Assembly (NCBI RefSeq): GCF_002221595.1
Contig: NZ_NHMP01000012.1
Location: 1-58,879, forward strand
Source: Turicimonas muris
GTDB taxonomy: Bacteria > Pseudomonadota > Gammaproteobacteria > Burkholderiales > Burkholderiaceae_F
Direction of reading: 5' to 3'
Length of the DNA: 58,879 nucleotides
Part shown: positions 44,957 through 55,474 of the stretch, one piece after another
Numbering within the stretch: position 1 is the stretch's first letter
How the letters are laid out: each line of letters opens with the position of its first letter
The notes under the pieces: generated by a model
The model's input: the letters and a program-made list of their open reading frames with translations, nothing else
The model's database searches: none
What the model was told of the DNA's origin: nothing
Program-made: the position numbers and the translations under genes

Positions 44957-45037
44957 AGGATGTCAAGGGTGAAGAAATTCTGAGTTTAGCCCTCTCAAGA
45001 AATATAAAATCAAAAAACTTTTAATGGAAAATTATCT

Positions 45038-45493
45038 ATGGTGAAGAAGCTATTTTTAATTGCTGCCTTATTTTCTCAAGCAGCTTTTGCAGGTCAGTAC
45101 GCTCAGCAGTTAAGTGACTGTGCTTATAACAATCTAAATTCTCAAGATAAAAAGATATTGACTCAGTGGGCATTTGTTTCGTTAGGAAAAACAAAAGCAG
45201 CTAAAGAAGTGACTGTGATTCCGGCTCAAAAAATCAAAGACATTGAAGCAAAGGGAAAAGCTGTCATGACAAGCATCGTAACGGAGAGATGCGGGAAAGA
45301 AATGGCGAAAGTTGCTCTTTATGAAACAAAAGACGGTTTTAAAGAGGCCGGGTCTGATTTGGCTTTGAGGCTAGCCAAAGACGAGATGGGAAGTAAACTC
45401 GATTCTATTTTCCCGAAAATCACAGATCAAGGCAGTTTGAATGTGATGAAGGCCGGGGAAGTGTTGGACGGCTTCTTTAAAAAGATTAGATAA
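45038..45493 (+). CDS. Secreted protein of unknown function
   Basis: 151 aa with a signal peptide (MVKKLFLIAALFSQAAFAG). The mature protein has two cysteines (LSDCAYNN and TERCGKE) that could form a disulfide and is otherwise helical. No family is recognised. It lies immediately after the IS element's right end, and its promoter may be partly IS-derived. Confidence 0.6.
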   Translation: MVKKLFLIAALFSQAAFAGQYAQQLSDCAYNNLNSQDKKILTQWAFVSLGKTKAAKEVTVIPAQKIKDIEAKGKAVMTSIVTERCGKEMAKVALYETKDGFKEAGSDLALRLAKDEMGSKLDSIFPKITDQGSLNVMKAGEVLDGFFKKIR

Positions 45494-45584
45494 GTCAGAA
45501 TTGAGAGCTGTTCTTAAGAGTCAAGCCTCCTTGAGACGGCACGGTTAAATTTGAAGGAAATAGAACTCAGATTTAGCGTCCAAA

Positions 45585-45614
45585 AGAAAAGCCCGGACAA
45601 AATATTCCGGGCTT
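45585..45614 (-). terminator. Terminator of the cytochrome-flavoprotein operon
   Basis: On the minus strand AAGCCCGGA...TCCGGGCTT (9-bp stem, 8-nt loop) continues into TTTCTTTTG, shortly after the cytochrome gene stop. Confidence 0.85.
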
Positions 45615-45630
45615 CATGCATCAGAGGCTA

Positions 45631-45969
45631 TTATTTTTTAGCTTCCGGTGCGGCTTTCTTAATTGTGAAATTGTGGCATTCATTGCACATGAGGACTGGC
45701 TTAGATTGATTGGCTTTATGACAGTCTTCACAATTTACTTGACCTAAATGGCTCTTATGAGGATTTGGGACAAGGTTTGCAGTTTGCTGACCTAATTTGT
45801 CATAGTCACCGTGGCATTGCATGCACTGGTATTTAGTGACATAGCCGTTTTGGCTCTTTGGCCACATGGCTCCGTGGGCTTGCTCTAATGTTTTTGCTTC
45901 AGCAGCAAAAGTAACAGACATGCAAGAACCGATTGTTAATGCAAGAGCGGCAATAAGAAGTTTTTTCAT
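45631..45969 (-). CDS. Periplasmic triheme c-type cytochrome
   Basis: 112 aa from ATG 45969 with GAGGAA upstream; signal peptide MKKLLIAALALTIGSCMSVTFAA. Three CxxCH haem sites are seen: CMQCH, CEDCH and CNECH. Layout and spacing resemble the tetrahaem domain of flavocytochrome c3, but one CxxCH is missing. Its partner is the Tat flavoprotein encoded 15 nt upstream: the two together would equal a split flavocytochrome c, with electrons passing from a membrane quinol oxidase via the haems to FAD. Confidence 0.88.
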   Translation of the reverse strand: MKKLLIAALALTIGSCMSVTFAAEAKTLEQAHGAMWPKSQNGYVTKYQCMQCHGDYDKLGQQTANLVPNPHKSHLGQVNCEDCHKANQSKPVLMCNECHNFTIKKAAPEAKK

Positions 45970-45984
45970 GTTATTCCTCACGTA

Positions 45985-47475
45985 TTATTTTGCTTGACTT
46001 GCTCTCTGAGCCATTTCTTTACCTGCAATTCTTCCGAAAACGGTAGCAGCGCCTAACTGAGCACCGCCAGCGTAGTTATGGAAGAAGATACCGCCTGCAG
46101 AGTTGCCAACTGCATAGAGACCAGGGATAGATTTTCCGTCTAAGTTCTGGATTTCAGCCTTGGCATTGATTAACGGACCACCGAAAGTTGCAGTCATACC
46201 GCCGTTCAACGGAATAGCGTAGAAAGGTCCTTTTTCGATGAGGTGCGGTTTCTTGTAGGTGTTGGGAGGTGTAAGTTTGTCAAGGGTGCTGTTCTTGACT
46301 GCGTTGTTATAGTCTTCGACGGCTTTTACGATCTTCTTTTCCGGAAGTCCGACTTGCTTAGCAAGAGCTTCAATGGTGTCTGCTTTTCCATACGGGCTGT
46401 TTAAGCGATCGAATTTTGCAACCACGCCTTCAAGGACGGGGCAAGTTGAGTCAACGATAACCCATGCCTTATTGTCAAGAGTCTTTTGAGCGGTTGTTCT
46501 GGCCTTAATAACATAGGTGTTGTTTTCGTCCATGTAACGGTCACCGCTTGTTGTGACTTGAATGCCATATCCGCTGTTGAGAACGTCGGCCGGGTTAACG
46601 TGAGTTTCTTTAACGATAGGACCGGAGTGGAATTGGTCCATGTTAACGAACTTGGTGTACAAAGGCATTGTCAGGGAAATGTTTTCACCAGTGGTAGATT
46701 TCGAACCTCTCAAAACCATGCGGGTTGCCCATCCGCCGATATATTTGTCAACCATTTCGGGGTTAGCGGAGAATCCGCCTGTCGCAATGGCTACACCGCC
46801 TTTGGACAAGAATTCTTTTTGATCTTCGGGGGTTTGAATCTTGACGCCGGTGACATTCATCTTGTCATCGTGAAGAAGTTCAATACCTTTGTGCTCGAAC
46901 TTAACTTCAACGCCATTCTTTTGAGCGGCCGCCAACAGTTTCTTAACCAATTGTGCACCGCCTGTGAGGCCTTCACCGTCTACACGGCAAGTACGGCCGA
47001 GACGCGGATAAGGCATGGGACGAATTTTTTTGAATTTAACGCCGATATCCTGTTCCAACCAATCGATATCAGCAGGAATGTGGTCGGTATAGACTTTGTT
47101 CAAAGCCGGATCGCCCATTTGTTTGGAAACATCCATCATCATGGCGTAGAAGGCTTCAGCGGTATCTTGGATACCTTGTTCTTTCTGATGGCGGGCGCCC
47201 CAACCGCAAACGGAGCCCAAAGCAAAGATAGCGTTGCCGTCAGGACGATCTTTCTTTTCGAATACGACGACTTTTTTGGCTCCGGCTTGTTTTGCAGCAA
47301 TAGCAGTTACGAGACCGGCAGGACCGGCGCCTAAAATGATGGCGTCATAGACTTCTTTTTCATCTTTCTTTGGTTCAGCTGCTTGGCTTGTGCCGGCAAA
47401 TGTTGCAAGACCGGCGGCTAAGCTTCCCAAGAAAGAAGTTTTGAGCATACCGCGACGCGAAAATTGCTTGGACAT
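45985..47475 (-). CDS. Tat-exported fumarate-reductase-like FAD flavoprotein
   Basis: 496 aa. The N-terminus has a twin-arginine signal (SRRGMLKTSFLGSLAAGLAT) ending near TSQA, so the protein folds with FAD before export. FAD fold: DAIILGAGPAGLVTAIAA; C-terminal FAD helix: AGGAQLGAATVFGRIAGKEM. The usual HHTMGG substrate motif is replaced by NGGMTATFGGPL, and ANRLGG by NYAGG, so the substrate probably differs from fumarate. It is the first gene of a two-gene operon with a triheme cytochrome and is divergent from a two-component system likely to control it. Confidence 0.88.
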   Translation of the reverse strand: MSKQFSRRGMLKTSFLGSLAAGLATFAGTSQAAEPKKDEKEVYDAIILGAGPAGLVTAIAAKQAGAKKVVVFEKKDRPDGNAIFALGSVCGWGARHQKEQGIQDTAEAFYAMMMDVSKQMGDPALNKVYTDHIPADIDWLEQDIGVKFKKIRPMPYPRLGRTCRVDGEGLTGGAQLVKKLLAAAQKNGVEVKFEHKGIELLHDDKMNVTGVKIQTPEDQKEFLSKGGVAIATGGFSANPEMVDKYIGGWATRMVLRGSKSTTGENISLTMPLYTKFVNMDQFHSGPIVKETHVNPADVLNSGYGIQVTTSGDRYMDENNTYVIKARTTAQKTLDNKAWVIVDSTCPVLEGVVAKFDRLNSPYGKADTIEALAKQVGLPEKKIVKAVEDYNNAVKNSTLDKLTPPNTYKKPHLIEKGPFYAIPLNGGMTATFGGPLINAKAEIQNLDGKSIPGLYAVGNSAGGIFFHNYAGGAQLGAATVFGRIAGKEMAQRASQAK

Positions 47476-47550
47476 TGAATTCTCCTATTTCCGAAAGAAT
47501 GTTTTGTTTCTCACACCAGTAAGCATTTGCTTAAGGATTGTTAAGAATTC

Positions 47551-47580
47551 TATCCTCGACCCTATAGGATAAATATCCTA
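47551..47580. promoter_or_regulatory. Alternating TATCCT half-sites, possible response-regulator operator
   Basis: TAGGATA-AA-TATCCTA is a near-perfect dyad at 47565-47580, preceded by another TATCCT at 47551-47556, giving three half-sites in alternating orientation about 75 bp upstream of the flavoprotein start. The divergent regulator at 49500-50111 is the obvious candidate to bind here. Confidence 0.45.
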
Positions 47581-47763
47581 GATCATGTTGAGCTTTCTCT
47601 ATTAACTTGGAAATTCAGAGTTTTGAAACGTAGAAATCAGAACAATAATGAGATTTGGAAGAGTTAAGCTTTTCAAGCAATCAATCAGTAGTATTGGCAA
47701 TATCCAAAAGGAAGGCCTTGGTTACAATCAGAAAAAGAGGATAATTTTCTGAGTAATTGTTTG

Positions 47764-49503
47764 ATGAAATTCTTAAAGCCTTGTATTGCACTTACGGTCT
47801 TAGTCCTAAGCAGTGCGGTTTATGCGCTTCCGGAAATAACGGTGGCTTCTTTGCCATGGAGCGAAGACACTTTAGGAGTTAAGGCATTAGACAGTACTCT
47901 AAGCTATCTTTCTTCCGAGCTTAAAGGGAAGTATGAAATCAAGCATGTTTCTTTACCGGCTGAAGAACTAAAGAAAGCCGTTACCGAAAACAAAGTTGAT
48001 TATTTTATTTCCAACTCTCTGTTTTACACTTCAGTTTCGGCCTCTTCCGGAGGTCAAACGGCAGCGAGAATTGCAGTTCTATGGAATCCTCGTACCTCTT
48101 CTCCAACTTATGGCGAAGGGGCAACTATTGTTGTCAGAAAAGACTCCAATATCCACGCGCTTTCTGATCTGCAAGAAAAATCTCTTTTCGTTCCAAGTCA
48201 AAATGACACTTTTACGTATTTAAGTCTTTTAGGAGAGATTGCCAAAAGTGGCCATCAGCCTCGGGAATTCTTCAAATCTGTTGAGTATGGTGACGGTAAG
48301 CATAAAACAGTGATTGAGAAAGTCCTCTCAAAAGAGGCTGATATCGGGGTAGTGAGGACGTGTTATTTAGAAGAGCATCCAAATTACGAAGTGGAGAGCC
48401 AACTAAGGGTTGTTAACTTAAAAGATTTTCCTGTCATAAACTGCAAGACCAGTACGGATTTGTATTTGGGAACTATTTTTGCAGCAACGGCAGAGGCGGA
48501 TCCCTATCTTAACCGTTTAATTTTAAAGACTCTCTTGGAAATGCCCGCGGAGAATGGATATATCTGGACGGCAGGGGGAAACCTGTCTGCTTCCCATGCT
48601 CTTCTACAAACTTTAAATGCAGAGCAGTACGGCAGTTTGTCTCAAAAGTTCTTTTTTCGGAAACTTCAAGAGCATGCAGATGTTTTAATCCTCTTAGCGT
48701 TAATTGTTGCCGGGCTGATTAGTCACTCGATCCGATCTAACTACTTGATCGAAAAACGAACAAAAGAATTAAAAGAGATCCAAAAGACTTTCAACGAAAC
48801 AACCCAGAAATTGAACAATATGCAGAAGGTTGGTTTGATTGGTTTAATGTCCAGCATGATTGGCCATGAACTCAAACAGCCTCTGACCATCATTATGAAT
48901 TACCTTCAGGGTCTGAAAGTACAGTCAAAGACAGGAAAGCTTGATGCAAAAAATATTCTGACAGCACTTACACAGATTGAGACGCAGACTGTAAGAGCCA
49001 ACGCAATTATTCAGCGGGTCAGAAGTTATGCTAAGCAGGAAAAACCTCAGGTTCAGTCGGTCAATTTCAACCAGTTAATTCATAAGGCCGTGACATATTT
49101 GAACCAGACGGCCCAACGGCATGTAAAAGTTTCATTAAAACTGCCTAAAAAAGAAGTTGTTGTTCAGGCAGAGCCGACGGATTTAGAACTTTCCGTTTAT
49201 AACTTGTTGAAAAATGCGGCGGATGCTTGTACCGAAGTTAAAAAGCCGGAAATCACTGTAGAACTAACGGAGGATTCTCGGGTTGAATTAAAGATTTTCG
49301 ACAATGCTCCGGAGATCGACGAAGAAACTTTCAAAAATTTAGGTACTCTTTTTAAAAGCAGTAAACAGAACGGTCTTGGCCTTGGTCTTGCCATTGTAAA
49401 ACGGGTGGCGGAGGCAAACGGAGGCCGTTTAGAGTTTCAAAAAGATGAAGCCGGAAGGTTATTCGTCATATTAAGTCTTCCAAAATTTGAGGAACGAAAT
49501 TGA
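47764..49503 (+). CDS. Sensor histidine kinase with periplasmic PhnD-type binding domain
   Basis: 579 aa from the ATG at 47764; a TTG lies one codon earlier. A signal-like start (MKFLKPCIALTVLVLSSAVYA) is followed by a periplasmic PhnD/TtrS-type substrate-binding domain (about residues 25-300). One transmembrane helix (ADVLILLALIVAGLISHSIR), a coiled linker, then the kinase core with the phospho-acceptor His in MIGHELKQPLTIIMNYLQ follow. The ATP lid and N box are NLLKNAADAC and GLGLGLAIVKRV. The architecture matches TtrS, the tetrathionate sensor. The regulator gene follows with a 4-nt overlap. Confidence 0.9.
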   Translation: MKFLKPCIALTVLVLSSAVYALPEITVASLPWSEDTLGVKALDSTLSYLSSELKGKYEIKHVSLPAEELKKAVTENKVDYFISNSLFYTSVSASSGGQTAARIAVLWNPRTSSPTYGEGATIVVRKDSNIHALSDLQEKSLFVPSQNDTFTYLSLLGEIAKSGHQPREFFKSVEYGDGKHKTVIEKVLSKEADIGVVRTCYLEEHPNYEVESQLRVVNLKDFPVINCKTSTDLYLGTIFAATAEADPYLNRLILKTLLEMPAENGYIWTAGGNLSASHALLQTLNAEQYGSLSQKFFFRKLQEHADVLILLALIVAGLISHSIRSNYLIEKRTKELKEIQKTFNETTQKLNNMQKVGLIGLMSSMIGHELKQPLTIIMNYLQGLKVQSKTGKLDAKNILTALTQIETQTVRANAIIQRVRSYAKQEKPQVQSVNFNQLIHKAVTYLNQTAQRHVKVSLKLPKKEVVVQAEPTDLELSVYNLLKNAADACTEVKKPEITVELTEDSRVELKIFDNAPEIDEETFKNLGTLFKSSKQNGLGLGLAIVKRVAEANGGRLEFQKDEAGRLFVILSLPKFEERN

Positions 49504-50111
49504 TAAGTCCTTTAGCAAAAATAAGAATCATTGACGATGATCCGGCGATGTTGGAATCCTGGAAATTCCTGTTGAATAGTTTGGGGTGCGATGTCGTTAC
49601 CTATAACAGTGCCAAAGAGTTTCTGGAAAAAGACGACCCGCATCCGATGGGCTGCATTTTGCTGGATGTAAGAATGCCGGAGATGAGCGGGCTCGAACTT
49701 CAGGAACTGTTGAAAGAAACGAAGAATGAACTCCCCATTGTGTTTTGTTCCGGCCACGGCACTATCGATATGGCAGTTTTGGCAGTGAGAAAAGGAGCTG
49801 TAGATTTTCTTGAAAAGCCGGTAGAAGTTGAGCGGCTGGTAGAGAGCTTGGAAAGGGCTTGTGAAAAAGATGCCCAAAGAGTAGAGGCTCAAACACTCAG
49901 TCTTCGTGAAAAAGAAAAGGTAGACTCTTTAACTCACCGGGAAAAAGAAGTGGCGAAGGCTTTGGCTGACGGCTCTTCTAACCGAGCAGCCGGGCTTAAG
50001 CTGGGTATTTCGGAAAAAACCGTTCAAATCCACCGAGGTTCATTATGTAAAAAACTTGGAATTCGATCTCAGGTTGAAATTTCCAAAGTCGTTGAAAAAT
50101 ATCATTTTTAA
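49500..50111 (+). CDS. FixJ/TtrR-type response regulator (LuxR HTH)
   Basis: 203 aa. The start TTG overlaps the kinase TGA (TTGA), preceded by GAGGAA. The receiver domain has acidic IIDDDPA, the phospho-acceptor Asp in CILLDVRMPEMSG, and GAVDFLEKPVEVE. The C-terminal LuxR-type HTH is LTHREKEVAKALADGSSN...ISEKTVQIHRGSL. With the PhnD-domain kinase it forms a complete TtrSR-like pair, likely activating the divergent flavoprotein-cytochrome operon. Confidence 0.93.
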   Translation: MISPLAKIRIIDDDPAMLESWKFLLNSLGCDVVTYNSAKEFLEKDDPHPMGCILLDVRMPEMSGLELQELLKETKNELPIVFCSGHGTIDMAVLAVRKGAVDFLEKPVEVERLVESLERACEKDAQRVEAQTLSLREKEKVDSLTHREKEVAKALADGSSNRAAGLKLGISEKTVQIHRGSLCKKLGIRSQVEISKVVEKYHF

Positions 50112-50462
50112 AAGAATTTGCTGTGCCGAACATCCGGTTTCTTGTAGGCAAATGGTAAGTCCCAGCTTATTGAAGTTTTGCAAGTTTTAATAAAGAAGAT
50201 AACCACGGACAGGCCACAAAATTAAGATCACTGATATGTCTTAGGTTTGAACTATGCAATTGGGGGAGGGTAAGGACCTGATAGACCAAACTCTTCAGGT
50301 TAAGTATCGATATCAGTTCTAGCTAGCTTGGAAGAAATACGCAAAACTAACGTCATACTAGCGGACATGCTAATTGCATTTTATGGAGTTGTTTCTGTAG
50401 TGTAGAAACAAGATGAGGGGCTGAAAATATTCAGCCCCTCGCGTCAATTAATTGAATCTAGG
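50112..50462. other. Intergenic region between response regulator and valS
   Basis: 351 bp; no coding frame with a ribosome-binding site and no recognisable RNA. A GTTTC/GAAAC hairpin is at about 50391-50410 and the valS-side hairpin at 50415-50440. Both neighbours converge on it. Confidence 0.45.
50415..50440 (-). terminator. Hairpin downstream of valS
   Basis: GAGGGGCTGA-AAATAT-TCAGCCCCTC, a 10-bp stem 22 nt after the valS stop. The U tract on the minus strand is weak (ATCTTGTTT). Confidence 0.7.
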
Positions 50463-53309
50463 TTAGGGCAGTTTTGCTAATTGTTCTTTGACAGAGACCA
50501 GAGAAGCTTCAAAACCGGCTAATCGGGTTCTTTCTTGTTCAATTACCTGAGCAGGTGCTTTGGTTACGAATCTTTCGTTGGAAAGTTTGCCTTTGGCTTT
50601 AGCAATTTCACCTTCAAGACGAGCAATTTCCTTATTCAGGCGAGCTTTTTCAGCTTCAATATCTACTTTAACAATCAGCATGAGGCTGAAGTCATTAACA
50701 ACAGCAACGGGAGCAGCTGAGCCGACAGGGCGAGCCTTATCTAAATCGTCCGTGTAGATAACTTCGCTGAGCTTGCCTAAGACTTTCAGATAGTTATCTA
50801 AGGATTCTGCTCTTGCTCTGGAAGTGCCGTCCTTGCAGCTGATAGCCAGAGGAACCTTAGTAGACGGAGAAATCTTCATTTCACCGCGTAAGTTTCTGAT
50901 GGCATCGATCATTGCTTTGACTTCATTCATGGCGAAGTCGGCTTCGGCATTAACCTGAGAAGCATCGTACTTCGGATATTCCTGAATCATGATGGATGTT
51001 TCTTCGTCAGCCTTACGGGCGTTGGCAATAACGGAAACTGTCTGCCAAAGTTCTTCAGTGATGAACGGAATAATCGGATGAGCAAGGCGCAAAACAGTTT
51101 CAAGTACGGTAACAAGAGTATTTCTTGTTGCTCTTTCAATCGCCGGGTTCTCGCTGTTTAATTGAACCTTGGCAAGTTCCAAGTACCAGTCGCAGTACTC
51201 ATTCCAGACGAAGCTGTAGATAGCGTTGGCGGCATTGTCCAAACGATAATCTTTGTAAGCTTGGCGAACTTCTTTGATGCAGTTCTGAAGCTGTCCTTTG
51301 ATCCAAAGATCAGGGATAGAGTAGATCTTTTCGGCATCTGTAAAACCGCAATCTTTATCCTGAACGTTCATCAGAACAAAGCGGGTAGCGTTCCAAAGTT
51401 TGTTGCAGAAGTTGCGGTAGCCGGAAGCTCTCTTAATATCAAAGTTAACGTTTCTTCCTAAGGTTGCATAAGCAGCCATAGTGAATCTGAGTGCATCTGT
51501 GCCATGAGCTTCAATTCCTGACGGATAGTTTCTGCGAAGTTTCTTCTCAATTTCAGGAGCTTTTTCCGGTCTTCTTAAACCGCGGGTGTTCTTAACGATT
51601 AAGTCTTCCAAGCCGATGGACTGGATAATATCGAGCGGATCCAAAGTGTTGCCTTCAGACTTGCTCATTTTCTTGCCTTCGGCATCTCTGACTAAGCCGT
51701 GGATGTAAACATCTTTGAACGGAACTTTGCCTGTAAAGAAGCGGGTCAGCATGATCATTCTGGCAACCCAGAAGAAGAGAATGTCATAGCCAGTGACCAA
51801 GACGGAGGAGGGCAGATAAAGCTGGAAGTCAATTTCAGCGTCTGCGTCCGAAGGAGTAATGCCGCCCAAGGAAGAGAAGGGAACCAGACCGGATGAGAAC
51901 CAGGTATCGAGTACGTCCGGATCACGTGTCAATTTCACGCCTTCGCCGGCTTGTGCCTGAGCCTCTGCTTCGGTGGTTGCAACATAGACATTTCCTTTGT
52001 CGTCATACCACGCCGGAATTTGGTGACCCCACCACAACTGACGAGAAAGGCACCAGTCCTGAATGTTATTAAGCCATTCTTTGTAGACTTTTTGCCACTG
52101 TTCCGGGAAAATGTTAACGAGGTTGTTTTCAACGGCTTCCAAACCTAATTCAGCAAGAGATTTTCCCGGGAACTTGCAGCCTTCGGGAGCCGGTTTAGAC
52201 ATAGCCATGTACCATTGTTCGGAGAGCATCGGTTCGACGATTTCACCTGTTCTGGCAACTTTCGGTACCAAGTGAACATGGTCTTTAATGCCGACCAATA
52301 AACCTTGTTCTTCAAGGTCCTTCACTGCAGCTTTTCTGGCTTCATAACGATCCATACCGCGATATTTTTCGGGAACGTTATTGTTCATATGAGCTGTCTT
52401 GTCGAGAACGACTAATTCCGGAAGATTGTGACGTTTACCGACTTCAAAGTCATTGAAGTCATGAGCCGGAGTAATTTTGACTGCGCCGGAACCGAATTCT
52501 TTATCAACGTACGGATCAGCAATAACAGGAATTTCACGATCAGTAAGAGGCAGCTTCAGCATCTTGCCGACAAGATGCTTGTAGCGGTCATCATCGGGAT
52601 TGACGGCAACGGCCTGGTCGCCAAAAAGAGTTTCCGGACGGGTAGTGGCAACAACAATGCCTTCAGAACCATCGGCTGCAGGATAACGAATTTCCCAAAG
52701 TTTACCTTTCTCTTCTTCGGATTCAACTTCCAAATCGGAAACGGAACTCTGAAGCTTCGGATCCCAATTAACCAAACGGGTTCCTTTATAAATAAGGCCT
52801 TTTCTGTAAAGCTCAACGAAGCAGTTAGTCACTGTCTTGGAGAGCTTTTCATTCATTGTGAAATAAAGCTTGTTCCAATCTAAGGAGGCCCCCATACGGC
52901 GCATCTGATTCAAGATAGTGCCGCCGGAGAACTTCTGCCACTCCCAGACTCTTTCCAAGAATTGCTCGCGGGTAAGGTCTTTAATGGATTTGCCTTCTTT
53001 TTCTAATTGTCTTTCAACGATAATCTGCGTAGCGATACCGGCGTGGTCAGTACCCGGAAGCCAAAGCGTATTAAATCCATCCATTCTATGGAAACGGGTC
53101 AATGTATCCATCACCGTCTGGTTGAAGGCATGGCCCATATGAAGAATACCGGTAATGTTCGGCGGAGGAAGCTGGATGGAGAAAGAAGGCTTGCCGATAT
53201 CTTTGCCGGCAGCAAAATAGCCGTGTTCTTCCCAATACGGATACCACTTCGCTTCAATGGAAGCGGGCTCATAACTCTTTGCTAGTTCTTTGGTTTGTGT
53301 GTCGCTCAT
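50463..53309 (-). CDS. valS: Valyl-tRNA synthetase
   Basis: 948 aa class I synthetase charging tRNA-Val. HIGH is in PPNITGILHMGHAFNQT and KMSKS in GKKMSKSEGNTLDP. The editing domain carries TTRPETLFGDQAV. The C-terminal coiled-coil arm (EAEKARLNKEIARLEGEIAK) that contacts the tRNA is complete. holC lies just upstream on the same strand with a 93-nt gap, the usual proteobacterial arrangement. Confidence 0.97.
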   Translation of the reverse strand: MSDTQTKELAKSYEPASIEAKWYPYWEEHGYFAAGKDIGKPSFSIQLPPPNITGILHMGHAFNQTVMDTLTRFHRMDGFNTLWLPGTDHAGIATQIIVERQLEKEGKSIKDLTREQFLERVWEWQKFSGGTILNQMRRMGASLDWNKLYFTMNEKLSKTVTNCFVELYRKGLIYKGTRLVNWDPKLQSSVSDLEVESEEEKGKLWEIRYPAADGSEGIVVATTRPETLFGDQAVAVNPDDDRYKHLVGKMLKLPLTDREIPVIADPYVDKEFGSGAVKITPAHDFNDFEVGKRHNLPELVVLDKTAHMNNNVPEKYRGMDRYEARKAAVKDLEEQGLLVGIKDHVHLVPKVARTGEIVEPMLSEQWYMAMSKPAPEGCKFPGKSLAELGLEAVENNLVNIFPEQWQKVYKEWLNNIQDWCLSRQLWWGHQIPAWYDDKGNVYVATTEAEAQAQAGEGVKLTRDPDVLDTWFSSGLVPFSSLGGITPSDADAEIDFQLYLPSSVLVTGYDILFFWVARMIMLTRFFTGKVPFKDVYIHGLVRDAEGKKMSKSEGNTLDPLDIIQSIGLEDLIVKNTRGLRRPEKAPEIEKKLRRNYPSGIEAHGTDALRFTMAAYATLGRNVNFDIKRASGYRNFCNKLWNATRFVLMNVQDKDCGFTDAEKIYSIPDLWIKGQLQNCIKEVRQAYKDYRLDNAANAIYSFVWNEYCDWYLELAKVQLNSENPAIERATRNTLVTVLETVLRLAHPIIPFITEELWQTVSVIANARKADEETSIMIQEYPKYDASQVNAEADFAMNEVKAMIDAIRNLRGEMKISPSTKVPLAISCKDGTSRARAESLDNYLKVLGKLSEVIYTDDLDKARPVGSAAPVAVVNDFSLMLIVKVDIEAEKARLNKEIARLEGEIAKAKGKLSNERFVTKAPAQVIEQERTRLAGFEASLVSVKEQLAKLP

Positions 53310-53402
53310 GGCAGATTTACTTCAATAAAATTCTTTAAATCAAGGGATGTGATATTCTCTCACGTTCACTATATGAAAGAGAGAAAGTCCGTTGAGAAAT
53401 TC

Positions 53403-53831
53403 CTACTGTCTGTTATGAACTACCGGCGTAATGCCGTTTCTCTTATATGCGACGAAACGTCTTCTTCCCTCAGTCAGCCCCGGATCTTCTTTCGGAACGA
53501 TATCTATCACCTTAGGAAATCTCTGCATTAAGTCATGAATAGCAGGAGGTACATTGTGGGTAAGAAGTACTAAAAGATCGCCGCTGCCGATATGTTCAGG
53601 ATTATCGGAGAGAAGATATGCATTCCCGGTTGCACCGGCTGTACGGGCTATCGCATGAGGAATAAAACTCGACGGTTCAAATGTCCAGAGGAGGTTATCC
53701 AATTGATCCATATCGTTTTCATTGTCAAAAAACACAGCGGCTTTCATGCCGAGTCTCTGCGCTTTTTTAAGCACAAGACAGGCATATCTTTCGCGGTTGA
53801 CAACGTTTGTATGGATAGCTAATTCAGACAT
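53403..53831 (-). CDS. holC: DNA polymerase III chi subunit
   Basis: 142 aa. Chi links the clamp loader to SSB. The sequence has the HolC layout: LACLVLKKA-type helix (YACLVLKKAQRLGMKAAVFF), LWTFEPSSFIPHAI, then VLLTHNVPPAIHDLMQRFPKVIDIV. Its position directly upstream of valS is conserved across proteobacteria, supporting the call although chi is poorly conserved in sequence. Confidence 0.9.
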   Translation of the reverse strand: MSELAIHTNVVNRERYACLVLKKAQRLGMKAAVFFDNENDMDQLDNLLWTFEPSSFIPHAIARTAGATGNAYLLSDNPEHIGSGDLLVLLTHNVPPAIHDLMQRFPKVIDIVPKEDPGLTEGRRRFVAYKRNGITPVVHNRQ

Positions 53832-54052
53832 AGGTTAGATAATAACAAAGTCAGAGAAGAATGCTTTCTTTCTAAAAAATGTTCCTGCACTTATGCCGGG
53901 AGCGGTTTGGTGTTTCTACTTAGTTAATCTCTTACAAATCTTATCTGAATTTAGGCTACTCCTCTATATTTCGGTCATAATTTCTCGTTAGGTCTTTTTG
54001 CGCGAGTCATACTGATTTTCCCCATTGCAAAAAGAAATGAAGGATAGATTAA

Positions 54053-55420
<1,368 letters not shown>

Positions 55421-55434
55421 GAACTTAAATTCAT

Positions 55435-55462
55435 AACGTCTCCTGTTTTTGCAGGAGACGTT
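55435..55462 (+). terminator. First hairpin after argG
   Basis: AACGTCTCCTG...CAGGAGACGTT, an 11-bp perfect stem with a 6-nt loop, 14 nt after the stop. There is no U tract directly behind it. Confidence 0.7.
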
Positions 55463-55474
55463 CGATAAAACATT

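Larger units (their letters stand above)
43195..44968. mobile_element. IS200/IS605-family insertion sequence, damaged
   Basis: Contains divergent tnpA (minus) and tnpB (plus) as in IS605. The left end has the hairpin CACCGTCC-TTTA-GGACGGTG at 43208-43227. The right end has CTACAACA/TGTTGTAG at 44895-44922 and CCTCTTCG-TTCA-CGAAGAGG at 44937-44956, followed by a GGATGTCAA-like terminus near 44966. Both genes have coding defects, so independent transposition is doubtful. The exact ends are approximate because these elements leave no target duplication. Confidence 0.85.

Noticed and set aside
43195-44968. CRISPR or other repeat array near tnpB
   Set aside because: The repeats are single hairpins at the IS ends; there is no periodic repeat-spacer structure here or elsewhere in the window.
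46486-47334. Long open frame (282 codons) antisense to the Tat flavoprotein
   Set aside because: It lies wholly inside a well-supported gene on the other strand, has no ribosome-binding site and no recognisable protein features; it mirrors codon bias.
50112-50462. Small RNA gene between the response regulator and valS
   Set aside because: No promoter, no conserved fold recognised and no U-tract terminator on the plus strand.
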